A DNA stretch of 64,000 bases. Origin: Aurelia coerulea. Its lineage: Eukaryota > Cnidaria > Scyphozoa > Semaeostomeae > Ulmaridae. Shown in pieces: positions 1 through 11,681 of this stretch. The stretch covers positions 9,028,501 to 9,092,500 of the forward strand of contig CM076958.1 of assembly GCA_039566865.1 (NCBI GenBank), written 5' to 3'. A program made the position numbers and the translations under genes. Position 1 is the first letter of the stretch; each line of letters opens with the position of its first letter. A model generated the notes under the pieces. That model had not been told where the DNA came from and searched no databases. It worked only from the letters and a program-made list of their open reading frames with translations.

Positions 1-341
1 TTCAAAATAAACAAGAATAGTTTTTTTCCTAAGACAATACATGCCTTGTTTCAATTTTTTGTTGGAGAACCTTCATGTTTGTCATGGTTTGTCATGGCAC
101 TCGCAATCCTCTGATTTTGCAGCCACAACTGTCAGGCGAACAGGGTTCCATCCAAGGCAGAGCACCGCTGTCGAAACTTTCCAAATATATTCGTCTTCCC
201 TGTACTTGATGCAATAAGGATGTCGCTTTCTCAAATTCGCCCCCAAAGCCGGGTAAGGGGCAAATTCGATGAAATCAAAGGATCCACTGAATCTCCTTGC
301 CAATGTTCTACGTACAGACAGGCATGGTACGGGGAAATGAT

Positions 342-505
342 CCCGGGGAGGGGGGTACATAACGCGTTCATGGTACGGGTATGTGCCGCCCATATGAGTG
401 GGTTTTTGGGCCCAAAATTCTCTAAACAAGGGTCCTTTTTCGGCAGATTTTTCATTAAATGGGTGGGTTTTCGTTTCGCGGAAATTCGCAAAAATAGTTA
501 AAAAG
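342..505. repeat. Half copy of a C/G-tipped foldback repeat
   Basis: Starts with a CCCGGGGAGGGGGGTAC tip. It then shares the phrases GTGCCGC, CATATG, GGGTTTTT and AAATTCTCTA with the right arm of the complete foldback at 14845-15209, read on the opposite strand. No second arm is visible, so this looks like a truncated copy. Short ORFs across it on both strands look like chance. Confidence 0.5.
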
Positions 506-798
506 AAGCAGTTTTCCGCCACAATTCATCATAAAAGTAGGTACCAAGGCAAGTTTCGGTAATTAGAAATGAGTACCTATCTGAAAACCGGTTGGCAGAC
601 CCCCGTCCATCCATAAGTCATGTGGAATGATCTTTAAACTTATAAAAATTGCGGGATCAATAGTACATTGGAGCTTTGTCTTACTCCAACTTTCTTTTCA
701 GAGGGGTTGTACACAAACAGAAAACACGAAAACAAGAGGAATTATTTTTCGAATTCTTCGACAATAATTCACCACAGTACAAGAAAGTTGTGCGATTA

Positions 799-1318
799 AA
801 CAGGGTGTGTCAAAAAAGGGCCACCGGTCGAAAAATTTAATTTCCTCTGGAACGAAAGGTCTAACATAAATGAGATGGTGATTTTCTGCAAGCCCATCTC
901 CTGTTCCACCTCAACATCTCACATTATCGGCAACATGATTTTTCAAAAGAAAAAATTGTCAAAGCAAACAACTTTTGTGAGAGATTTTCTGATGGAAAGG
1001 TCCAAGTTAAAGAAACGTTTTAATTTACTGCTTGCTTTCCACCTCTTCGATACCTTCATCAATGCAAGATGAAAGGACAAAGGTCCAACTTACACCAAAC
1101 GATACATTCAGAACATTTTCCAACAGAGATGCTACCTCATTTTGAACTATATTTTACTCATTACGAATTCCGTAGAAACCAATCTTGCATCAACTATACA
1201 TCAAAAGATAAGGCAAGAGAGGGCTTCCAAAAAATCACTATCTCATTGACGTCAAACCTTTCGTTCTAGATATACTTAAATTTTCTACCGGTAGTCTTCT
1301 TTTCTATAAACCCTGCAG
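799..1318. mobile_element. TA-flanked foldback MITE, mariner-like ends
   Basis: The left end (AACAGGGTGTGTCAAAAA) and the reverse complement of the right end (CTGCAGGGTTTATAGAAAA) are related. The arms stay similar inward: CACCGGTCGAAAAATTTAA on the left against TACCGGTAGAAAATTTAA on the right, then GAACGAAAGGT and GTGATTTT on both. TA sits on each side (797-798 and 1319-1320), as for Tc1/mariner-type insertion. No transposase is present. The arms are diverged, so this is an old copy. Confidence 0.6.
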
Positions 1319-2141
1319 TACAAAAAAGTCACATGTTTCAAAACTAAAGTTCATTGTCCATTTAGTAAAATTCAAAACATTAATAAAAATAATCAAAGCA
1401 TTGAAGATAACTACTCAATAAGTAAAGGAAGGGTCATTCGCATGACAAAGTTATGTCGCTTGTGGACAGCAGCTTTTGGGAAGTAGGACACAAAGACATG
1501 AACGGTAGAAGACCCCCTCTGTGAATGAACGTATCCTTTCATGTATATCCATCCTATTCTTCACTTTGAACGACAACATATCCCAAGGGGACGGTCTAAT
1601 TTAAGATCCAAAGATTCAATATCCGAAAATCCAAGTTTGCAATTTAAAATACAGCTTTCGGAATTTAAGATCCATGATCACAATAAGATGTAGAATTTAA
1701 GATATATAGACCTGTGGAACAGTTGCGCTCATTTTTATAAGAAACTTGACTTGGTTCTGGGGCTGGTAGCCGGTTTCTTAAATTTTAGGCCAGGCCAGAG
1801 GGATTTTGGCACATTATCCGAAGAACCTATATGCATAATGGGCCGTAAAACGATTAACAAAAATCGCTCTTTTTTCAGTAATTTATTTTGAGTGGGCAGG
1901 AAGTATTTCTAGCTACTTAAAGCTAATTTGAGCCCACTGTGCATGCCGCATCCAGGCACGGGACCCCTAGTTTAATGTCCCTTCCGAAGGACGTCGAGGT
2001 GAGTTGCGAAGTCAAGCCTCCGAGGTCACCCTTCCGGAGTTTGACCGAGCGTAACTTCAGTCTCCTGACGGAAACTGATAAAGCCGCTCAGCCACTCACC
2101 CCGTAAGAACAATGTAAAAACTTTGTTGACAATGTATATGG

Positions 2142-2280
2142 AACGCCGTTTGCACAAAAATGACATAAACATAGTTTATGTTACATAAACTACGATTATG
2201 TGCACATAAACTATGTTTATGTATAAACATAGTTTATGTACATAAACATAGTTAATGTCCAACTTTGTGCAAACGGCGTC
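2142..2280. repeat. Palindromic array with CGCCGTTTGCACAAA ends, copy 1
   Basis: Bounded by inverted CGCCGTTTGCACAAAAATG and TTTGTGCAAACGGCG ends. The interior is a chain of CATAAACATAGTTTATG units, each nearly its own reverse complement, so this strand can fold into several small hairpins or one large one. A second, longer copy lies 545 bases downstream in the same TIR element. Confidence 0.7.
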
Positions 2281-2824
2281 ATTGTCATTGTTCTAGAAGG
2301 CGTCATAATCATAGTCATAATGAGTCCCTGTAGCGTCACGTCGGTAACAATAGCGGGCTTATCGCATTCAGAACACCTGTTCACTGTGATCCAGATTTCC
2401 ATTTTAGTGTAAAATAATTTTGGCAAATTTTTTACGCCGTCACGAATTTTTTACGGGTACCTAACCCTAACCCTGGGCTCTGAACTTTGTATTTCGATTT
2501 CTTAACTTGGGGCCTAATTCTTCGCGAACAAGACTCCTTGTTTAGTTTCTTAGTATTCATAAAATTAATTTTACCGTTAATCATAATTTATTTAGGACCG
2601 AAAACGCAAAAACAAATAAAACGTAATTTCCATACTTTCCAACAATATTCGAAGCAAATCTGTGCAAGATTGACGCGGCGCGTGCTGTCTTTCCCCTCTT
2701 TTATGAGGAGCGTGTTAACCGACTTCACTCTAAATTCTCCCAAGCATTCACAAGAAAGAGTGCCGTAATTTGCAAACTGATCCTCGGGGAATAATTTAGA
2801 CGCGTCTCAGAACAATGGGCACCA

Positions 2825-3034
2825 CACCGTTTGCACAAAAATGGACATAAACTATGTTTATGTACATAACCTATTTTTTTATGTACATAAACATAGTTTA
2901 TGTACATTTTTGTGCACATAAACATAGTTTATTTACATAAACTATGTTTATGTTACATAAACTGAGTTTATGTGCACATAAACATAGTTTATGTAACATA
3001 AACTATGTTTATGTCATTTTTGTGCAAACGGCGC
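2825..3034. repeat. Palindromic array with CACCGTTTGCACAAA ends, copy 2
   Basis: Same end sequences and same CATAAACTATGTTTATG interior as copy 1, but with more units, so the number of palindromes varies between the two copies. It may be a small foldback element in its own right. I could not fix a target duplication for it. Confidence 0.7.
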
Positions 3035-3894
3035 TCCATAAATGTACACACATGAAAACATTTTTGAGTGACATTCAAATAACAAAGCTGCAAATTCCAA
3101 AAGTTGGATCTTAAATTCCGAAAGTTGGATCTTAAATTCTGAAAGTTGGATCTTAAATTCCAAGCTTCGATCTTGGGATCTTGAATCTGTGCATCTTAAA
3201 TCAGACCGTCCCTATCCCAAGGCTAAATTACCTATAAATCCAGCCACCAAAACATTACAATTCAACAAACTGCAATTCAATTAAATAGTTAAGAAAGCAG
3301 AAATATTTTCGTAATTGTGAGCGAAAACTGCAGAGAATTCTAGAAACTTGGGGTACCTAGAAATGGAGTGATATTCTCCGTTTATGTTGGTCTTCTTATG
3401 ACTCAACTTTTGACTTCAACAAGAGTATCTTGTTAATCTAACCTTTGCTAGAGCAGAATTTTGAAAACCAATGAGTTGTTTGTATGTTTCAAGATAATGC
3501 TAAAAACCTAACAAATCTTTCGTGGGGGTACTGTAAAACATATTCATGATCACGTTCAAGCCTGGACTAGAGTAACAACCATAGCGGTCAGGGTCAAAAT
3601 TGGGCCCAAAATTCTTGATCAAGTTGGCTTCTGTTAACACAAACCTGTCCGAGGAAAGTAAAATATTCCACAAAGTCGCTAGTATTAGGAAATTAATAAA
3701 ATCACAACATCAGGACAAAACAATCAATCTTAATTAAACAAATATTCTTAATCAAATGAATAAATCTGGTGAGCAGCTAGAAAGCTCAGGGCTCAGATAT
3801 CTCTCGAAGAGCAATATGTGGCAGAAGAATCAGCAGAAATTGCAACAGATCGTACGTACTAGCGTGAACAGGAGTTCAACAATATAACCTTTAA

Positions 3895-4031
3895 AGAACG
3901 CCGGTCAACCAGCATCCTTTGCGGTCGCGCTTTGCTGAATACTGCTATGTACGATGTCATATGAAAATGGCTGCCGCAGTCGAAAGGCAAAATGCGACGC
4001 GCGAAAAGGATGCTGGTTGACCGGCGTTCTC
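3895..4031. mobile_element. Small TAA-flanked foldback MITE (PIF/Harbinger-like)
   Basis: Left end AGAACGCCGGTCAACCAGCA and right end TGCTGGTTGACCGGCGTTCT are inverted copies. Similarity runs on for about 40 bases with small differences. TAA is present on both sides (3892-3894 and 4032-4034), the 3-bp duplication typical of PIF/Harbinger elements. At 137 bp it cannot code for anything. Confidence 0.65.
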
Positions 4032-4675
4032 TAAATGGGCTTTATCATCAAAAAGAGATTCATTGAAATGTAACCCTCTTTACCAGGCAGATATCCAACA
4101 TTGCATATTTTTTGTTGCATTTATGCCAGCACGAAATGAATACGATAGGTTCTGAGTAGACTCATTACGATGAGTCCGAGTAATCGCTCACAAGGACGAG
4201 ATGCATACCAAACCGAGACCACCCATACTATTACTCAATATATCAGAATGATAACCTAAGTCCCTTGTATTCCTGCGGTAAGCCTTGCTCAACGGGGACT
4301 GAAACATTGAAAAAGCTTACCATATTTTGTGTATTAATCAGTCGAGCGAACGTGTGAGAGCAAAGCAGAAGCGTGGGAGCAAAGCAGAAGCGCGAGAGCA
4401 GTGCGAACGGGAATACCAGGTTGACAGGAGGGATAGCCAGTAGGCGGCCTACGAACCAGGAGCAAGAGTTGAGCTATATCCTTTTCACGTGCACTATCAC
4501 TTGTTCGAAATATGCATTCAGTGCCCTCAACTGCAGCAGCAGTAACTGTGCCTTCATGATCTGCATCAAATTTTGCAACACAAATCGTGCTACATCGAGC
4601 TTTGGCGGTCACGGAATAGTCGACCTGGAATAAAATAAAATCAATTCCTTTCCGCTATAAACGATTACGCTAAAG

Positions 4676-4987
4676 ATGGCTGCGAGGAAATTTTTACCAA
4701 GATGCATTGCGTTCCATTTTACCAAAATGCATAGTTTCGTGCTGTATTTGCTTCGTACCGGCATAGTATCAATAGGGTCTTCATTTACAGTCCCTTTCGT
4801 ATGGCAACTAACCCCAATTTATTGGCCTGTTCTTTTAATCTGTTTTCTGTCCATTTACGCAATAGGACGTTGTGATGTATTCATTCTTCTTCTATCCAGC
4901 ATGGGTGTTTGGCAAGTTGAAGACATAAAATCGTCCCTGTTTGAAAAGCCAATGTCGTTCGGTCTGCTGTCAACTTGCGTCTGTTAA
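4676..4987 (+). pseudogene. Hydrophobic N-terminal segment of family A polyprotein (remnant)
   Basis: A 103-codon ORF with two or three membrane-type stretches (residues about 18-45 and 46-75), rich in Phe, Leu and Ile. In the intact family A copy a similar hydrophobic leader of about 124 residues precedes a 2A motif and the endonuclease. Here the leader ends in LLLSS and no NPGP motif follows. The next recognisable residues belong to the end of the endonuclease, so about 230 residues were deleted. Its identity as the leader rests on position and composition, not strong identity. It could be a chance ORF, but its place directly before family A sequence argues against that. Confidence 0.45.
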
Positions 4988-6410
4988 ATGAAAATGAAAT
5001 GTTAGATGACTTCTGCCAGCACCAAATTACTTTTGGGAAACTAAATATCGCCCGTCTCTTTCCACCCTCATATAGAAGGACAGTTTGCGAATACCCCAAA
5101 AAACTAATGATTCGAATCTCAGGAACACTGTACGAAATGTTTACTGACGAAATTGCTTCAATAATTTGAGATGTAACGAAATGGTGGAAATATTCCATAG
5201 TATATTGAAGTTCACGTTCAAAGAAAACATACCCAATAAGGTGATCCAGTTTAATGATAAAGACTCAACTTGGATATCCCATCAAGTGAAAAATCCAATA
5301 AAGCGAAAACAGAGAGTTTATAAGAAGTTTGTGCAAAAAGGTAGAAAGGTAGAGGATTGGGAGAACGAAAAAGAAGTTCGTAAATCAACGTCAAAATTGG
5401 TTGCTGATGCCAAAGAAAATCATTACCGAAAATTAATCAGAAAACTCTCAGACCCTAATACAGGTATTAAAACATTTTGGTCCTCGCTAAAAAGGATAAA
5501 TGGTGACGAAAAACACCTCAATATTCCTCCGTTACTCGAAAATGGGCTTTTCGTGGTGAACTTTGAAACAAAAGCGAATGTGTTGAATGACTACTTCGGC
5601 GCACAGTGTTGTTCTGCAGGAACATCAAGTAGGCTACCCAGTTTCACAGCAAGTTCTGTTCAAGCTCTACAGCATTTCAATGTCAATAGGGATATGGTGC
5701 TGAGCCACATTCGAGCTCTGGATTCCAGCAAATCCCATGGGTGTGATGACGTTTCTGTTGCTATGATTAAGTTATGTGATAATGCAATCATTGAACCCAA
5801 TGTGTGATCTTTGAGAGGTGCATAGAGACTAGAATCTACCATTCTTCTTGGAAGAAAGCAAATGTTGTTCCAATTCATAAAAAGGGGAATCGGCAATGCA
5901 AAAGTAACTATCGTCCACTCTCTTTGCTTCCTATTTTTTCGAAATTGTTTTAGAAACAGCTTTTTGATGTAATCTACTATCATTTGTGTGCAAATCAATT
6001 ATTAACGCCTAACCAATCAGGTTTTCAGCCTGGAGACTCAACCATAAATCATTTGCTATTCATAGCACATAAGATCTATTGTGCTTTTGATGATATGCCA
6101 AGTAAAGAAACAAGTGCAGTATTCCTTGACTTATCTGAGGCTTTTGATAGGGTGTGGCATGAAGGACTCATTCATAAGCTCAGATGTAAAGGAGTATCTG
6201 GTAATATGTTCGCACTTATTAGCAGCTTTTTAACAGATCGGAAACAAAGGGTGGTTTTGAATGGAAAGACTTCAGAGTGGAAGGATGTTCTCACAGGTGT
6301 ACCCCAAGGGCATGTGCTGGGTCCTTTATTCTTTCTGGTGTATATGAATTATCTCTGTGATAACTTGAATTGCGAGGTCAAACTCTTTCCAGATGATACT
6401 TCCTTGTTTT
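4981..6410 (+). pseudogene. Family A endonuclease end plus reverse transcriptase, N-terminal part (broken)
   Basis: Opens with CQHQITFGKL, the counterpart of the CHHQIVYGKL end of the endonuclease in the intact copy. A linker follows (VYKKFVQKGRK; IPPLLENGLF), then RT blocks LTPNQSGFQPGDSTINH, AVFLDLSEAFDRVWH and GVPQGHVLGPLFFL. The catalytic box reads FPDD (about 6386-6397) where the intact copy has FADD. Stops and frame changes occur near 5167 and between 5805 and 5984. The frame is cut at about 6410 by the family B insertion. It is inactive. Confidence 0.85.
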
Positions 6411-8213
6411 CAAAAAATTCGAGATGCAGTACAATCGCATTATCTTGGGTTAATTGAAGAAAACAAGGGAGATCCAAAAAGAATGTGGCAGGTTATCAAT
6501 AAGGTACTGGACAAAGCAGCTCCTTCAACAGAAATTTCGAGCTTAGATGTTGAGGGGAAAACAATTACTAAAGAAAAGGATATAGCTGAAGCACTTAATC
6601 ATCATTTTACCACCATAGGACCGAAACTTGCTAGCAAGTTAGAGTCTAGGCCTGATGATGATTCTCTCAAGCATATCAAAATTCAACAGAACAAAATGAC
6701 ATTTGTACCCATTGATGAAACATATGTGCTGAACGCCATAAAGCAACTGAAAAATGGCAAAGCACCAGGCCCAGGCAAGATCTCCACTATGCTAATTAAA
6801 GATGCAGCAGACTTCATTTGGAAGCCATTAACCATGGTTTTCAATTCGTCATTGAAGTATGGTGTCTTCCCAGATATCTGGAAATTAGCAAGAATCACAC
6901 CAATTTTTAAAGCAGGCTCAAAAGGGATGGAAACAATTATAGGCCGATCTCGGTCATCTCAGTTTTTTCTAGGATGTTGGAAAGAATAGTTCACGATCAG
7001 CTCATTGATTATCTCATAACTAACAAAGTATTGACACCAAATCAATCTGCTTTTCGAAAACTGTATTCCACTGTAACATCCCTGATAAACGGTACTGATT
7101 ACTGGTATGACAATATGGATAAAAAACAGCTCAATTTGGCCATGTTTCTTGATTTAAAAAAGGCGTTGGATACCGTAGATCATACAATACTGATAAAAAA
7201 GTTAGGTGCACTCGGTATCAGGGCAAGTTCAGGTGAATGGTTCACGTCCTTCTTAAGTGGTAGAAAACAATTCTGCTCAGTTAATGGACAAAAGTCGGGG
7301 GCTAGATTGGTAACATGTGGTGTACCTCAAGGATCCTGCTTGGGACCACTCCTATTTATAATCTACCTTAATGAGTTTGAAAAATGCTTAGAATTCTCTA
7401 GGGCTAGTATGTATGCAGATGACACACATGTTACATTAACATCTAGTAACGTCGATGATCTAATTACAAATGCCCACAAAAAATTAAGAAACATCTCGGA
7501 ATGGATGCGGATAAACAAGTTAAGAGCCAACCCGAAAAAAACTGAATACATGATCATTGGCCATCCACCGAGGACAAATAAGGTTGAAATCTCAGAACCA
7601 CTGAATCTTAACAATTCAGAAATTAAGCGTGTGGTGAAGACTAAATCACTTGGGGTTATTGTGGATGAAGGGCTAAATTGGGATGAACAATTCAACAAAG
7701 TGAAAGGGAAGATTAGTAGTCACTAAAAAAATTGAAAAATCTCATTTCCCAATCCCAGCTGGAGCATGTGTACCGTGCACTTGTAGAAAGCCATCTGCGA
7801 TACGCCAATGTTATTTGGGGAGTCTTCCTAAATCAAAATTAAATACCCTCCAACGTCTGCAGGACAGAGCCCGTTCGATTATTGATAAGGCCAGACTAAA
7901 AGACAATTGGTCTCATAATTGGTTGACCGTTGAACAACTAATAAACTTTGATCGATCAGTTATGACATACAAAATAATCAACAGGCAATGTCCCGAAAGC
8001 CTTTGGGGCAAATACCATCATAGGACCCAGCATTCCAACTACAGAACAAGGAATTGCAGGGACCTACAATTCCCAAGAAATAATCTTGAATATGTCAAGA
8101 AAGGCTTTCACTATTCGGCTCTGAAAGCTTGGAACAATATACCCATCAATATCAGAGAGCTCCCTACACTTAGTAGATTCAAAAAACGATTGAAAAGTTA
8201 TTATATGAGCTGA
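6411..8213 (+). pseudogene. Family B reverse transcriptase (broken)
   Basis: Codes for the RT and C-terminal part of a jockey-superfamily ORF2; the endonuclease is missing by 5' truncation. Visible blocks are QLKNGKAPGPGKIS, LTPNQSAFRKLYSTVTSL, MFLDLKKALDTVDHTI, CGVPQGSCLGPLLFIIYL, catalytic MYADDTHVTL (near 7410-7440) and LKAWNNIPINIRELPTLSRF at the end. Three frames are used in turn (6393-6989, 6974-7726, 7815-8213), so at least two frameshifts lie near 6940-6980 and 7725. The YADD box itself is intact. Confidence 0.85.
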
Positions 8214-8400
8214 ACACAAACTAAAACACGACGCCCTGGAAGGGCAGCTGCTACTACATAGATTACTGTACATAATTTTACTTTAACTGTATATAGACTA
8301 TATTAATGTAATTAGGATATTTTTTTTTCTTATTTAAGTATTGCGTTTGTTAGCTGAAGGGTTTTTGTGTATAAATAATTTAAAATGAAAATGAAAAATG
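6411..8400 (+). mobile_element. Family B non-LTR retrotransposon, 5'-truncated, inserted in family A copy 1
   Basis: RT-coding sequence unrelated to family A begins abruptly inside the family A RT box and ends with a simple tail of ATGAAA-type repeats (about 8381-8400). Right after the tail, family A coding resumes (EEFNRDLEKI, NADKTEEVIF). The same 3' sequence (GCTGAAGGG, TTGTGTATAAATAAT, then ATGAAA repeats) recurs at 21760-21800, so this is a dispersed family. I could not fix the target duplication because both edges are A-rich. Confidence 0.8.
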
Positions 8401-9560
8401 AAAACGAAATCGTTGGCGCTGAAGAATTCAATCGAGACCTCGAAAAAATCTGAAATCTGGGCTTGGCAGTGGAAAATGCAATTTAATGCAGATAAAACGG
8501 AGGAAGTCATATTTTCCACCAAAAGAGCTAGAGTTGTCCACCCGCCTTTAACATCAGGCAATTACGAAATCAAACGGGAAAATGAACACAAGCATTTAGG
8601 GATGATAATGGACTCAAAGTTAAATGTTCAAAGTCATTTCAGAGCAGCCATACTAAAGGCAAGAAGGGGTAGGCAAGAAGAGGTATTGGTCTGATACGAT
8701 ATCTTTCAAAGCATGTCTCCAGAAATCTTTGAATCTATCTTATAAATTATACGTGAGGCCTCACCTTGACTATGATGATTTATTGTATCATAGATATGAC
8801 CCAGAAATGCGGCTAGGTTTTACACAAAAATTGGAACAAACCCAGTATTCTGCAGCCCTGGCTGTCTCTGTTGCGCGGAGAGGTACAAATTGGCAAAGGT
8901 ATTAGAATGAGTTGGGATGGGAAACCCTTTATAGTAGAAAATGGTATCGTCGTTTATGTCATTTTTGTTTCAATTTGAAAAATAAACAGGTCCCAGAATA
9001 TCTCTTCAATGAAATCCCTGCTGAACGACAAACCAGCTATAATCTAAGAAATCAGAGGATGTATTCTCCGTCTATTGACAAGAATGTGCATTTTTCAAAT
9101 ACATATTTTAGCAATGCACCTTTTGAATGGAATTTACTGGATAGCGATACCAGGTGCTCCACGTCTATTGCCGAATTCAAGCAAAAACCGATCTCTAAGA
9201 TACGTCCAACTTAAAAAAGTGTTTACAACATATATGATATTGAGGGTATTAGAATCTTAACAAAATTGCGCTCGTTGTCCAATGCACTAAATGGGCATAG
9301 GTTTAGGCACAGATCTAACGCCGTAAATCCACTTTGCAATTGCGGTACAGCAAATGAGGATAACAAGCATTTCTCCTGCACTGCCCTTTGTTTAACAACT
9401 TTCGTGTGAATCTCCATGGCGAACTGTCAACATTTCTGAACCTAGACATTTCCAGCCTTAAAGATAATTTCTTCTGTTCACTTCTATTGTATGGAAGTGC
9501 TGAATTTCCGTATAACATCAACAGAATGATTGTTGAAGATACAATTAAGTCAAATTAATT
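8401..9560 (+). pseudogene. Family A RT C-terminal part and terminal domain (broken)
   Basis: Continues the protein cut at 6410. It has EEFNRDLEKI, WQWKMQFNADKTEEVIFS, EHKHLGMIMDSKLN, a run like LYVRPHLDYDD, then WNLLDSDTRCSTSIAEFK. The last domain has NPLCNCGTANEDNKHFSC, the counterpart of NPMCPTNDGIEDTEHFLLLC in the intact copy. Several frame changes and stops are present (near 8435, 8694, 8905, 9214 and 9400). The pair of halves on either side of family B shows the nesting directly. Confidence 0.8.
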
Positions 9561-9703
9561 TCATACATCTAGAATTGTAAGTGTCAATCACAGTGGGAAC
9601 TCGCTGACCATATGATGCCCTTTCCCGCTATAGATGGCACGTAGTTCATAAATCTTGTTGTCTGTTTCTTCTAATTGTTTTCATTGAATAAAGAAAAAAA
9701 CAT

Positions 9704-11100
9704 GTCAGAAAGACAGAGAAAATTAAAGGTGCTTGACCGTTACTGTGTCCGCCATAAACAGAGAACGGATAGCATGCCTAAAAAACAGCTAATTTCACAA
9801 TTTCAAGACGAAGAAATAGCAGAAATAGCATAGTCATGTTAGCCTTGAGGGCAATCAAACCAAGATCAAAAGATTTAACGAAGTCACAAAATATACAATC
9901 ACAGAACAATAAAGGTCAGCAAAATGTACTAAAAAACACTTGAAATGAAAAGCTTTGTACATTGTTTGAGGTTCTTCTCCGTCCTAATGTACTGAGACTG
10001 GTCCTGTTTGCCTAAAATGTTGACAATACAAAGATCTAACAAGTAGCACACAATTAGTAAAAGATACCTGAAAGAAGTCTTCCCTAACGCTGCAACGATC
10101 TGCTGAAGAACAATTGCTTTTCATGGAGGATTGCCTATAAAAGACGAATCATCATCTTACATCATAAACCAGCGGAGGGGAGACATAGAGATCTGGTTAA
10201 AGAGAATATGACGCGAAAATTTCTATTGACGAAAAACGACAATTCGAGTGTGCTGATTTCGAATTTCAATATTAAACTTTTCAATATTATTATAGATATA
10301 GCCATTTGAAAATCAACTTTCTGCCCAAAAAGTTTCCGGGAGATCTGGATCGAGTTTTGACTTGTGTCGTAAAGTTTTTGGCTGGATACTAGGACATCAA
10401 GGAATAGTACGGTCGTCAAAGGGGTTTTAGGGTTTCAAAGAAGCCCCATAGAAAATATTCACACCCATCTGTCACAACATATTTTTGGTAATCAATTAGG
10501 GACTGTTGTACACCTAAATCCTATGAAATGACAGATTAGCACTCAATTAAGTTTCTTGGACAAAACCGGCTGGGTTCATATGCAAACACCGTTATATTGG
10601 ATCTTGCTATCAGGATGACGACACAGCTAATGGACTGACGGGGCTACCGTGCCGAAATAAATAAAAATGAATGAATGAAATGAATCGAATACAATAGGCA
10701 AAATTAATCCTTTTATCACAAATGCTTGCATGGCTTCGTGACATGTTTCATTCAGTCAGATCGTGAATAGACAGTCAATTCGTTTTAGAGATTGCAATTC
10801 GTTTCAGAGAGTGCCTCAAATGCTCCAATTCACAGATTTATGGCAAGATGAAATAATTTGTTTGTCATGGCCGCCTAGCAGATGGACGTGTGCTCCTCTG
10901 TCTGAAGTTCAGAGCCCAATTATGGTGATGAGATTCATAGGTACATCGATGGTTTAGCTAGCATTGAATGAGTAACAACTGGTTTGAGGAGTGAGCAGCG
11001 TTCTTGAAGTTAACCAAACCCTGTTTTTTATTTACTGCCACGCTTTTGGAGACCGCCGCCATGACATGAAAACACGAAAAGCCGAGAGCTATCAAATATG
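9704..11100. other. No gene recognised
   Basis: No ORF longer than about 85 codons and no similarity I recognise. Bases 10620-10680 read GGCTACCGTGCCGAAATAAA followed by GAAT repeats, which looks like the 3' tail of a lost non-LTR element. Confidence 0.5.
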
Positions 11101-11645
11101 CCGGGTGTCCCCAAAAAAAGTACTCCTGTTTGAAAAATTACTAAAATTCGATTACAAGGCCGATCTTCAATTTTCTTCTTTTGTCAAGTAGATCAATGAC
11201 CAAATTATTTTCCAAGATATAGCTGATCTTTTGATTGGTTTTAAAATTATCAAATTTAGCTCTTTTTAGGGCTACCTGGTTTTGAATCATACTGCAAAAA
11301 AGCACTGATGATTGCTAGATCAATTTCTTTGTGCATGTAAAGCTTCTGCTTTGGTCATAAATGACAGAAAGAAATGCCCACTATCATTGGAGACTTCAAT
11401 GACCATAAAAAATCTGAAAATTTCGATTGTCAGGCGAGATTGAGTATTTTCCTTGAAAACTATAGCTCAAGATAAGGTTTTCGACGTGTGATTTTTCTAC
11501 CTTCCTGTATCAAAAGCAAACATTTTATCATCTCTGAATATCTTTGGATCTTTGACGAAAGAACTCAAAAAGAAAATTTTGTCAAAGGTTTAATAATCAA
11601 TGTTTGATGATTTTTTAAACAGGAGTACCTTTTTGGGACACCCGG
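11101..11645. mobile_element. Foldback MITE with CCGGGTGTCCC ends
   Basis: Left end CCGGGTGTCCCCAAAAAAAG and right end TTTTTGGGACACCCGG are inverted, and GTACTCCTGTTT is inverted as AAACAGGAGTAC. TA follows on the right (11646-11647). The left flank reads TG, probably a decayed TA. Same general class as the foldbacks at 31041 and 49325. No coding capacity. Confidence 0.65.
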
Positions 11646-11681
11646 TACTTCGATGTAAAATTTGATTAGCTGAAAAAAGAA

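Larger units (their letters stand above)
1589..3212. mobile_element. MULE-like non-autonomous TIR element with 10-bp TSD
   Basis: The 10-bp direct repeat TATCCCAAGG lies immediately outside both ends (1579-1588 and 3213-3222). The ends are inverted: GGACGGTCTAATTTAAGAT on the left against GGACGGTCTGATTTAAGAT on the reverse complement of the right. Similarity continues for about 100 bases through repeated GGAATTTAAGATCC-type words. Long TIRs and a 9-10 bp duplication are known for Mutator-like elements; the superfamily is inferred, because no transposase ORF is visible. Two palindrome-rich arrays sit inside (2142-2280 and 2825-3034). Confidence 0.7.
4676..9703 (+). mobile_element. Family A non-LTR retrotransposon, copy 1 (endonuclease deleted, split by family B)
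   Basis: Fragments of one retrotransposon run in order: a hydrophobic N-terminal ORF (4676-4987), the last part of the endonuclease plus RT (4981-6410), then after a 2-kb foreign insertion the rest of RT and the C-terminal domain (about 8401-9560). A 3' UTR follows, ending in AATAAAG and an A-rich run near 9703. It matches the intact copy at 51602-55559 throughout, except that most of the endonuclease is missing between 4960 and 4981. The 5' boundary is uncertain, perhaps 4630-4675. Confidence 0.75.

Noticed and set aside
82..522. 146-codon minus-strand ORF at the window start
   Set aside because: Runs across a non-coding foldback repeat; composition and overlap with ORFs on both strands point to chance.
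2455..2478. Telomere-like CTAACCCTAACCCTGGG
   Set aside because: Only about two units; no array.
4150..4215. Hammerhead-like words CGATGAGTCC ... GGACGAGA
   Set aside because: The core lacks the U of CUGANGA, GAAA reads GAGA, and no stem I can be paired at the right place. At best a decayed ribozyme.
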